Position numbers and translations under genes: made by a program
Origin: CAMLLJ01 sp035759585
GTDB lineage: Bacteria; Gemmatimonadota; Gemmatimonadetes; Gemmatimonadales; GWC2-71-9
NCBI GenBank assembly: GCA_035759585.1
Contig: DASTUP010000073.1
Location: forward strand, 1-7,810
Direction of reading: 5' to 3'
DNA: 7,810 nt
Part shown: positions 1 to 7,525 of the stretch, piece after piece
How positions within the stretch are numbered: position 1 is the first letter of the stretch
Layout: each line of letters starts with the position of its first letter
The notes under the pieces: generated by a model
What the model saw: only the letters and a program-made list of their open reading frames with translations
Database searches by the model: none
Told to the model about the DNA's origin: nothing

Positions 1-24
1 GTCCCCGCAGTCCCCTGCGGGGAC
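1..24 (-). terminator. perfect 10-bp hairpin, possible terminator of the minus-strand gene
   Basis: GTCCCCGCAG at 1-10 and CTGCGGGGAC at 15-24 are exact reverse complements around a 4-nt loop (TCCC). The hairpin lies 38 nt beyond the stop codon of the minus-strand membrane-protein gene, where an intrinsic terminator would sit. A U-tract on that strand would fall left of base 1 and cannot be seen. No T-run follows it on the plus strand. It could also be a dispersed hairpin repeat or belong to a gene outside the window. Confidence 0.5.
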
Positions 25-62
25 GCCTGCCTGATCACGCTGAACGCCACGGCGATCACCCA

Positions 63-674
63 TCACCCCACCACCCACCTCCCGATGACGCCGAACGCAC
101 TGAGCAGCCCCACCGCCGTCAGAACCACTATCGCCCCTACCGCACTCCCGATCCACCACGTCCGCCGAGGCGACTCGCGCAACGCACCTGCCCAGGCGAT
201 GGCGCCCCAGAGCGCCCCTTCGACCAGGAACCACGGCTCGTTGAAGAACAGCGCCTGCAGGTCCGCCGCCCTCTCGTCGATGCTCCGCCAGAACGGATAC
301 TCGATCGTCAGCACCCCGGCGAGGCTCGCGAGCCGCTGCGGAATGCCGATCAGCGCGTGCGTCGAGCAGCCGACGGCAATGATCCAGGCAATTGCGAGGA
401 GGAACGGCTGCGCGCGGCGGTAGCGCCACGCGCGGAGGAAGAGCAGGGGAAGCAGCGCCGCCGCGAAGAGCAGCACGCCGGCGATGGCGTTGATGCGGAC
501 CCAGTCGTCGTGCGAGTGCGGGGTGCCGAGCTTGCCGATGGTGCCGCCGAGGGCGTAGTACCACCGGTAGACGCCGTAGGCGAACGCCCAGAAGGCGGCG
601 AGCCGGCTCGTCCGGGCGAGATCGCGCCCGCTCGCCCGGCTCCCTTTCCCCGTACTCCGCCGTAGATTATTCAC
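63..674 (-). CDS. small multi-pass membrane protein of unknown function
   Basis: This 203-residue protein has a basic N-terminus (about residues 5-24) followed by hydrophobic segments near residues 25-43, 62-81, 90-108, 148-165 and 174-196, so it should be an inner-membrane protein with four or five helices. A conserved-looking stretch at residues 36-51 (YRWYYALGG then IGKLGTP) and a CSTHALIG segment in the third helix are its most distinctive parts. The first stretch loosely recalls DUF3995-type membrane proteins, but that is a weak impression. The start is a GTG at 672-674, because an in-frame TGA lies three codons upstream. The purine-rich AGAGAAG sits directly against the GTG, which is closer than usual for a ribosome binding site. 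The gene is divergent from the protease lipoprotein gene. Hydrophobicity, and a reading frame that makes sense as protein while the overlapping plus-strand frames do not, support it as real. Confidence 0.75.
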   Translation of the reverse strand: MNNLRRSTGKGSRASGRDLARTSRLAAFWAFAYGVYRWYYALGGTIGKLGTPHSHDDWVRINAIAGVLLFAAALLPLLFLRAWRYRRAQPFLLAIAWIIAVGCSTHALIGIPQRLASLAGVLTIEYPFWRSIDERAADLQALFFNEPWFLVEGALWGAIAWAGALRESPRRTWWIGSAVGAIVVLTAVGLLSAFGVIGRWVVG

Positions 675-753
675 CTTCTCTCATCATCGTTCCACCTCTC
701 ACACCCACTCCGCCGCTCGCGGCGCGAGGCCTTGCGCAGCGAGGAGACTACGG
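675..753. promoter_or_regulatory. divergent intergenic region with a GC palindrome
   Basis: These 79 nt separate the divergent membrane-protein and lipoprotein genes and must hold promoters for both. I cannot assign clear -35 and -10 boxes. Two overlapping perfect inverted repeats stand out: GCCGC-TC-GCGGC at 712-723 and CTCGCG-G-CGCGAG at 716-728. They lie just upstream of the lipoprotein ribosome binding site, so they could be an operator or a short leader hairpin, although such palindromes arise easily in GC-rich DNA. The 30-nt promoter-like element found near 5046 and 7455 is not present here. Confidence 0.35.
741..746 (+). promoter_or_regulatory. ribosome binding site of the lipoprotein gene
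   Basis: GAGGAG lies 7 nt before the ATG at 754. This strong site fixes the start, and the signal peptide then begins at the expected place. Confidence 0.75.
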
Positions 754-3700
754 ATGCGATTCGCGGGTCTCCTCGCACGTGCCGCTTCAGCGCTCGTCCC
801 AGGCGTGCTGTTCGCGTGCGGGGGAGAGCCGACCGGGCCCGACGAGACGGCCGCGAGCTCGATCGCCATCATGGACGCACCGCCCGCCTCCGCCCGGAGC
901 GGCGTGCCCTTCGACGCCGCACCGAAGGTCCGGCTCGCCGACGTGAACGGCGCCGCCGTCCGGGCGGCCGGCGTCGAGATCACCGCCAGCGTCGACGGCG
1001 GCACGATCGCGGGAGCCGCCACGGCGACCACCGGTGCCGATGGTACCGCGCTGTTCACCGGCCTCGCGGTCACCAGCGCGGCCGGCACCCGCACGATTTC
1101 ATTCAGCTCGCCCGGCCTCGCCACGGCCCACCACCAGCTCGTGATCACCGCCGGCCTCCCCGCCACGATCGCAGCGAGCTCCGCGTCCACGCAATCGGGA
1201 CTCGCCGGGCGGGAAGTCGCCCTGCCTCCATCGGTCCTGGTGGCCGATGGCGCGGGGAATCCGGTCGCCGGGGCCCTGGTGGCCTTCGCCATCACCGCTG
1301 GGAATGGTACTCTCACCTCCGCGAGCGTCGCGACCAGCGCCGCAGGGATCGCCACCGTCGGATCGTGGACGCTCGGCGTGTCGCCCGGAGCGAATACGGT
1401 GCGGGCGACGCTGCAGGGACTGGCGGGGGCCGGCGTGACGTTCCAGGCCTTCGGCACGCTGCAGGCGCCGGCCCGGGTCCTGATCCATGAAGGTGCAACG
1501 CAGACGGCGGACCTGAATGCGGCGGTTCTGATCCGTCCGGCGGTTCAGGTGGTCGATGCGGAGGGAGTGGGCGTTGCGGGCGCGGCGGTCTCGTTCGAGA
1601 TCGTCGAGGGAAGCGGCTCGGTCGCGGGCCAGGTGCAGGTGACCGACCCGCAGGGAATCGCGCGGGTAGGGTCGTGGACGATCGGCGGCATGGTCGCGCT
1701 GTACCGGATGCATGCGATCGTGCCCGGCGTCGAGGGCAGTCCGGCAGTCTTCGAGGCGATCGGTCGAGGCATCGGCAATTTCAGCCACCACGCGGGACAG
1801 GCGCAGGCGGGAACCGCCGGAAGTCCCGTCGCCGTCCGGCCCGCGGCGCGGATCCTCGACCGGTTCGGTGCGCCGGTCGCCGGCGTGACGGTGACGTTCC
1901 GGGTCGCGTCGGGCGGCGGCTCGGTCAGCGGTGCCGCTCAGGTCACCGATGCCAGCGGTGTCGCGACCGTCGGCGCCTGGACGCTCGGCGCGACGCTCGG
2001 CCAGCAGCTGCTCCACGCCGAGGCGGACGATGTCGGTGCGAGCCCGCTCGCATTCTCGGCCGATGCGCAGCCTCCGGCGCCGACGTCGCGCATGTCCGCG
2101 CACGCGGGGATGGGGCAGAGTGCGCGGATCAACACGGCGGTACCCGAAGCTCCCGCCGTCATCATCCTCGCCGCGGACGGCACGCCGGTGGCCAATCATC
2201 CCGTGACGTTCACCGCCGAGGGCGGAACCATCACGAACTCGAGCACGGTTACCGACGCGAACGGCGTCGCCTCTGCGGGGACGTGGACGCTGTCGGAGCA
2301 CGTGGGCACGCACGACGTGGTCGCCACCGCGAGCAACGTGCTCGGCACGCCGATCCGGTTCCAGGCGGTCGCGACTCCGGGCCCGCCTGCGCGCGTCTAC
2401 TTCGGCGGCAGCGCGGACGTCTTCAACTCCGTCGTCGGCGCGGCGACCCAGTTCATCCCGACCGCATTCGTGGTGGACGAGGGGGAGAATCCGCTGAGCG
2501 GCGTCACGGTCACGTTCAGCGTAACTGCGGGAAGCGTGAGCGGCAACGTCAAGCAGACGACGGCCGACGGGTGGGCGGAACCGGACAGCTGGGTGCTCGG
2601 CACGGTGGCCGGGATCCAGCAGCTGACGGCGACCGTGGCCGGGCTGCCGCCAGCGACACGGGCCATCAACGCCACGGCGGGACCGCCGGCCTCGATCGCG
2701 ATCGCGGGCGGCGACGGACAGACCGCCGGCGTCCGGCGCATGCTGCCGAGCGATCTCGTCGTGCGATATGAGGATCAGTACGGGAATCCGGTGCGCGGTC
2801 TGGACGTCGTGGTCTCGCTCCCCGGCGGAGGCGAGGTGAGCGGGATGCAGGTGTCGGGGGCCGATGGGCTCGCGCGATTCCGCGTGCGGCTCGGCTCGAC
2901 TCCCGGCCCGCAGAGCATCATCGCGACCCACTCGGGCGTGCCGGGCAGCGCCACGTTCGCGGCCACCGCGACTCCGGTGAACAGCCAGTACGCCATCGAG
3001 CTGCGCTACCTGTCCGGCATCTCCGCTTCGCAGCAGGCGCAATTCGCCGCGGCCGTGGCGCGGTGGTCCGACATCATTCTGGGTGACGTGCCGGAGCTCC
3101 AGGTCACGCTCGGCGCCGGACTCTGCTTCGACAACCAGCCGGCGCTCGACGAAGTCATCGACGACATGGTCATCTTCATCGACGTCCGTCCCATCGATGG
3201 CGTGGGCCAGGTCCTCGGCGCGGCGGGTCCGTGCATCATCCGGGCGAGCAGCAGCCTGCCGGCCGTCGGCCTCATCCTGCTCGATGCCGCGGACGTGGCC
3301 AGCCTGGAGAGCAACGGCCGGCTGCAGGACGTGATCCTGCACGAGATGGCCCACACGCTCGGCTTCGGCTCCGAGATCTGGAGCCGGCTCGGCCTGCTCA
3401 CCGGCGCCGGAACGGCCAATCCGATATTTACGGGAGCGTTCGCGGTCTCGGCCTATCATTCCATAGGTGGCGCGGGGACGGTTCCAGTCGAGAATACCGG
3501 CGGCGGCGGAACGGCGGACTCGCACTGGCGGGAGACGGTGTTCAGCAGTGAGCTGATGACCGGGTTCCTCAACATCGGGTCCAATCCGCTCACCGTGGTC
3601 ACGATCGGCTCGCTGCAGGACCTCGGGTACGACGTCGACTACGGCACCGCGGAGACTTTCGGCTTCGGACCCAGCTTCAGGCGCGATGTGCCGGAGACCG

Positions 3701-3782
3701 TCCGCCAGCTCCGCGAGGTGCCGCTGGGCAGACCCGTGATCGTGGTGCGGCAGGATGGGACGGTGGTGTCGGGCGCGAAGAG

Positions 3783-3786
<4 letters not shown>
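754..3786 (+). CDS. lipoprotein with seven Ig-like (Big) repeats and a leishmanolysin-like metalloprotease domain
   Basis: This 1010-residue protein should be exported and lipid-anchored. Its N-terminus has a short hydrophobic signal ending in a lipobox-like LFAC with Cys22, followed by Gly-Gly. Residues about 35-741 form seven Ig-like repeats of about 100 residues each, in the style of bacterial Big-1/invasin domains. Residues about 743-985 form a zinc protease domain. It contains HEMAHTLGFG with His863, Glu864 and His867, then HW at His924 and ELMTG with Met935. The spacing of 11 residues between His924 and Met935 equals that of the third zinc ligand and Met-turn of leishmanolysin, so I read His863, His867 and His924 as zinc ligands and Glu864 as the catalytic base. 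Cys791 and Cys827 may form a disulfide. Such proteins are expected on the cell surface or in the periplasm, with the repeats acting as a stalk. The substrate is unknown. The stop overlaps the start of the diguanylate cyclase gene by 4 nt. Confidence 0.9.
856..2976 (+). repeat. seven tandem Big/invasin-like Ig domains encoded in the lipoprotein gene
   Basis: Approximate repeat boundaries in residues are 35-134, 135-236, 237-339, 340-440, 441-543, 544-643 and 644-741. Recurring features are a start of the PPARV or LPATI type, a D-x-x-G-x-P/V-x-x-G-V/A-x-V-x-F segment, a V/T-T-D-x-x-G-x-A turn, and in repeats 2-6 a tryptophan in a SWTLG-like motif. Repeats 1 and 7 lack that tryptophan and are the most divergent, as is usual for end repeats. 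The repetition is clear at protein level but diverged at DNA level, so recent tandem duplication is unlikely. Confidence 0.8.
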
Positions 3787-4979
<1,193 letters not shown>

Positions 4980-5045
4980 ATCCGACCGGCCCGACCGATC
5001 CCCCCTGTCCGACCCCGCCCGGCACCCTTCTGGCAACCACCCCCC

Positions 5046-5075
5046 GATGTGACCAGCCGCCCGTCCCACCCGTCA
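5046..5075 (+). promoter_or_regulatory. ECF-type promoter candidate upstream of the anti-sigma / barrel / sigma operon
   Basis: The element has GATGTGACC at 5046-5054 and CCACCCGTCA at 5066-5075. It matches the element at 7455-7484 in 25 of 30 positions without gaps. Taking GTGACC as -35 and CGTCA as -10 gives a 16-nt spacer, typical for ECF sigma factors; CGTC-type -10 boxes are also typical of that class. The -35 block differs from the common GGAAC. The downstream ATG at 5115 begins 39 nt after the element. It sits 66 nt after the diguanylate cyclase stop, in the only noncoding gap before this operon. Confidence 0.65.
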
Positions 5076-5114
5076 TTCTCCCAGGCCAGGTCACCCCTTT
5101 CGCGGATTGAGCAC

Positions 5115-5759
5115 ATGAACGACGAACGCGTCCAGCGGGCGCTCGACGGCGAGCTTCCCTTCGAGCTGCTCGACCAGGCAGAGGCCGAGCGCTATCACCA
5201 ATACCGGCAGGCATTTGCGGCGGCGCTCCGGCCGCTCGGCAGGCTCCCGGAAGTCGATGTGACGCCCCGGGTCTTCGGTGCGCTCGGCGAGCGGCGGAGC
5301 GGGGAAGTGGCCCGGCCGCCCGTTCGCCGTCAGGGAATCGCTGCCAGGATGGCGGCCTGGGTCTGGACACCCCGCGCCTTTACCCTCCGCCCCGCCTTCG
5401 GGCTCGCGGCCGCCGCGCTCGCGTTCTTCGCGTGGACCACGCAATTCGCCAGCAGCGGCCCGGACGCCGGTGCTCCGGCGATCCAGCGCATGGTCGTCGA
5501 GTTCCGGCTCGCCGCGCCCGACGCCGGCTCCGTCTCCCTCGTCGGCGACTTCAATTCCTGGCAGCCCGTGCACCAGCTCCGGCAGGTCTCCGCCGGGGTC
5601 TGGTCGGTCAGCGTGACGCTCGAGCCGGGCGTCTACGACTACGGCTTCCTCGTCAACGGAAAGACGCTGCGGCTCGATCCCCTCGCGCCGCGCGTCTCCG
5701 ACGGTTTCGGCGGCGAAAGCAGCCGCCTGGCGGTGCTCGCGCCCGAGGTGAGCCTGTGA
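5115..5759 (+). CDS. putative anti-sigma factor with a periplasmic E-set (CBM48/AMPK-beta-like) domain
   Basis: This 214-residue protein has three parts. Residues 1-50 are soluble and acidic-helical, beginning MNDERVQRALDGELP, which resembles the LDGELP start of many anti-sigma domains but has no His/Cys zinc motif. One transmembrane helix lies at about 94-111. Residues about 126-210 form an early-set / glycogen-binding-type domain, with GDFNSW (Trp149), G-x-W at 161-163, EPG-x-YDYGF and DGFGG. With a single membrane pass and the basic segment before the helix, the N-terminus should be cytoplasmic and the E-set domain periplasmic. Its place at the head of an operon that ends in an ECF sigma gene supports an anti-sigma role, which remains an inference. 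I chose ATG 5115 over an upstream in-frame GTG at 5049, because that GTG lies inside the promoter-like element. The ribosome binding site is weak. Of the four residues known to bind glycogen in AMPK-beta, only the first Trp is clearly kept. Confidence 0.8.
   Translation: MNDERVQRALDGELPFELLDQAEAERYHQYRQAFAAALRPLGRLPEVDVTPRVFGALGERRSGEVARPPVRRQGIAARMAAWVWTPRAFTLRPAFGLAAAALAFFAWTTQFASSGPDAGAPAIQRMVVEFRLAAPDAGSVSLVGDFNSWQPVHQLRQVSAGVWSVSVTLEPGVYDYGFLVNGKTLRLDPLAPRVSDGFGGESSRLAVLAPEVSL
5745..5751 (+). promoter_or_regulatory. ribosome binding site for the barrel/E-set gene
   Basis: GAGGTGA inside the end of the anti-sigma gene is an exact 7-nt match to the expected anti-Shine-Dalgarno complement. 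It lies 4 nt before the GTG at 5756 and 16 nt before the next in-frame ATG at 5768, which favours the GTG. Confidence 0.6.
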
Positions 5760-6919
5760 GCGCCGCGATGGGATGCACCGGCGCCGCGCTGATCGCCGCC
5801 TTCGTCGCGCTCGCGCCGCGGGCCGAGGCGCAGGAGTGGCGGGCGACGGTGCAGGTGGGCCGCGTGACCTCCGAGGCCGCGGCACCCGGTGCGGCGGCGA
5901 ACGCTTCGCTCGTCGTCGGGCTCGCGCGGCATGCGCGGCGCGACTGGCTCTCGCTTTCGAGCGCGCTCCCGGTGAACGGCGATCCGTTCTGGGCGAGCGC
6001 CGGCGCGGGGAAGCGGGTCGCGACGCCGGGCGCCGTCGGCCTGCTCGCCGATGTATCCGTGCACGGATTCGTGCAGCGCTTCACGACCACGACGCAGTCA
6101 CCCGCGCCCTCTCCTTCTCCCCTGCCGATTCCCGGCTCCGAAACCGTGACGCGGAACGTGTCCGTGTCGGGCTGGGGCGCGGGCGCCGAGGGACTGGGCG
6201 GCATCCATGCGGGGCGAGGGGCGCTTCATATAGAGGTGCGCGGCGGCGCGACCGGGCAGCGGAGCGAGCTCGACGGCGCGAGCGTGACGCGCATCCTGCC
6301 GACCGCCGACGCTCGCTTCACGCTCGCCCGGCTTCCGGTCGTGCTCGGCGCCGAAACGCGCGCATGGTGGCACGAAGCGGAGCGCCATACATATGCCGGC
6401 GGCTCGCTCCGGCTCGTGGAAGGGCCGCTGCAGCTCTGGGGATCGGCGGGGCAGTGGCTCTCGGATGGAGTGCCGGACGTCGTCTGGGGCGCCGGCGCGC
6501 GCGTGGAGATCGGCCCGATGCTCGAGCTGCACGTGGCTGCGCGCGGCAACGGTTTCGATCCCGTCTACTCGTCGCGATCGGGACGGTCGGTGGCAGCCGG
6601 CATGAGCGTGCGCTTCGGCCGCGCGGCCGAGCTCCGCGCGCCGGTGCCGGCGAGTTACACGGGCGGCCGGGCGGAAGTGCGGATCCCGGCGCGCAGCGTG
6701 GAGGGGCAGCCGTCGATCGCCGGGGATTTCACCGGGTGGAAGGCAGTCGCCATGGTGCGCGAGGGCGGCCGCTGGGTCTGGCGCGGCGATCTCGCGCCGG
6801 GCACCTATCACTACGCGTTCGTCGCGGCCGACGGGACGTGGTTCGTTCCGGAATCGGTGCCGGGGCGGCGCGACGACGGGATGGGCGGCCACGTCGCCGT
6901 GCTGGTGGTGACGTCGTGA
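5756..6919 (+). CDS. probable outer-membrane beta-barrel with a C-terminal E-set (glycogen-binding-like) domain
   Basis: This 387-residue protein starts with a hydrophobic signal peptide ending AEA, with likely cleavage before Gln26; its n-region unusually lacks Lys or Arg. Residues about 27-290 show short alternating polar/hydrophobic strands rich in Gly and aromatics, as in small outer-membrane barrels, with a Pro/Ser-rich loop at 114-128. A strand-like segment ending VRFGRA near 290 looks like the last strand. Residues about 303-386 form an E-set domain with GDFTGW (Trp328), G-R-W at 338-340, APGTYHYAF, DGTW and DDGMGG. It aligns well with the E-set domain of the upstream gene. If the barrel ends where I think, this domain hangs into the periplasm. 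The GTG start overlaps the upstream TGA by 4 nt. I infer a ligand-sensing or partner role in the sigma pathway. It could instead be a structural or carbohydrate-binding surface protein. Confidence 0.75.
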   Translation: MSAAMGCTGAALIAAFVALAPRAEAQEWRATVQVGRVTSEAAAPGAAANASLVVGLARHARRDWLSLSSALPVNGDPFWASAGAGKRVATPGAVGLLADVSVHGFVQRFTTTTQSPAPSPSPLPIPGSETVTRNVSVSGWGAGAEGLGGIHAGRGALHIEVRGGATGQRSELDGASVTRILPTADARFTLARLPVVLGAETRAWWHEAERHTYAGGSLRLVEGPLQLWGSAGQWLSDGVPDVVWGAGARVEIGPMLELHVAARGNGFDPVYSSRSGRSVAAGMSVRFGRAAELRAPVPASYTGGRAEVRIPARSVEGQPSIAGDFTGWKAVAMVREGGRWVWRGDLAPGTYHYAFVAADGTWFVPESVPGRRDDGMGGHVAVLVVTS

Positions 6920-7461
6920 GCGCGCTCGCCTCGAGGACGGACGCGGAGCTGGTCGCCGAATCGCTCCGCGGCAGCCAGGACGCGTTCGCGATCCTGGTGC
7001 GCCGGCACCAGAACGCGCTCTACCGCTACGGCGTCGCCTTCGGCATCGACGGCGACACGGCGCTCGACCTGCTGCAGGACACCTTCGTCAAGGCGCACGA
7101 CCGGCTCGCGCAGTGCCGCGACGCCGAGCGCTTCCGTCCCTGGCTCTTCCGCATCTACCGGAACGCGCTGCTCGACTGGCAGCGGGACATCCGGCGCGGC
7201 GAGGTGTCCGGCACCGACGTTCCCGAGCCGGCGGACCCCGCGGATTTCGGCGAGCAGCTCGCGCTGCGCGAAGCGATCGGGAGCGCGCTCGCGGCGCTGC
7301 CCGCGATCCTCCGCGAAGCGTTCCTGCTGCGCCACCAGCTTGGCCATTCCTACGAGGAGATCGCGGACGTGTCCGGTGTCACGGTGAGCGCCGCGAAGAT
7401 GCGCGTCATGCGCGCGCGCGAGATCCTGCGTGATGCGCTCGCCCCCGATTACGCGATGTGA
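6916..7461 (+). CDS. ECF-type RNA polymerase sigma factor (sigma-70 family)
   Basis: This 181-residue protein has only the two core sigma domains. Region 2 covers about residues 23-90, with DLLQDTFVKAH at 51-61 for core polymerase contact and RFRPWLFRIYRNALLDWQR at 72-90 for -10 melting and recognition. A short acidic linker follows (95-115). Region 4 covers about 118-175, with ALPAILREAFLLRHQLGHSY leading into a helix-turn-helix (EEIADVSGVTVSAAKMRVMRAR) for the -35 box. Length and layout are normal for an ECF factor, with no extra C-terminal domain. The GTG start overlaps the stop of the barrel gene by 4 nt (GTGA), so the three genes are probably translated in a coupled way. Its likely regulator is the E-set membrane protein two genes upstream. 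Its likely targets are the paired promoter-like elements before that gene and after itself. I cannot assign an ECF subgroup from sequence alone. Confidence 0.93.
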   Translation: MSALASRTDAELVAESLRGSQDAFAILVRRHQNALYRYGVAFGIDGDTALDLLQDTFVKAHDRLAQCRDAERFRPWLFRIYRNALLDWQRDIRRGEVSGTDVPEPADPADFGEQLALREAIGSALAALPAILREAFLLRHQLGHSYEEIADVSGVTVSAAKMRVMRAREILRDALAPDYAM

Positions 7462-7484
7462 CCGGCGGACCGCGCCACCCGTCA
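7455..7484 (+). promoter_or_regulatory. ECF-type promoter candidate upstream of the secreted-protein gene
   Basis: GATGTGACC at 7455-7463 and CCACCCGTCA at 7475-7484 repeat the two blocks of the element at 5046-5075 with identical spacing. The -35 block overlaps the stop codon of the sigma gene. The predicted start at 7526 begins 41 nt after the element, almost the same as the 39 nt at the other site. It would give the downstream gene its own sigma-dependent promoter in addition to any read-through. Confidence 0.65.
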
Positions 7485-7512
7485 GTTGGGTGAAGGTCCC
7501 CGAACCCGAACC

Positions 7513-7517
7513 AGGAG
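7513..7517 (+). promoter_or_regulatory. ribosome binding site that selects the start of the secreted-protein gene
   Basis: AGGAG lies 8 nt before ATG 7526 but only 3 nt before a second ATG at 7521 in another frame. Only the 7526 frame encodes a signal peptide, so it is the real start. Confidence 0.8.
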
Positions 7518-7525
7518 ATCATGCA

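Noticed and set aside
5049..5094. GTGACC and GGTCAC as an inverted-repeat operator around the first promoter.
   Set aside because: The second half-site is not conserved at the 7455 copy and the arms are only 6 nt, so chance is the simpler explanation.
5049..5114. An in-frame GTG start at 5049 that would extend the putative anti-sigma protein by 22 residues.
   Set aside because: That codon lies within the promoter-like element repeated at 7455, so it would be upstream of the transcription start. The ATG at 5115 begins the conserved-looking LDGELP region.
5255..5263. A third copy of the GATGTGAC block, inside the anti-sigma gene.
   Set aside because: It lacks the second block at the required distance and lies within coding sequence.
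5773..7461. A long upstream extension of the sigma-factor frame, reaching into the barrel gene.
   Set aside because: The extension is Arg/Ala-rich shadow sequence. The sigma region 2 begins just after GTG 6916, which overlaps the barrel stop.
7476..7492. A CACCC / GGGTG hairpin after the sigma gene as a terminator.
   Set aside because: The stem is only 5 bp with no T-run. The left arm belongs to the promoter-like element, and the right arm is not present at the matching site near 5076.
7521..7525. ATG at 7521 as the start of the last gene.
   Set aside because: It is in another frame, too close to the ribosome binding site, and does not encode a signal peptide.
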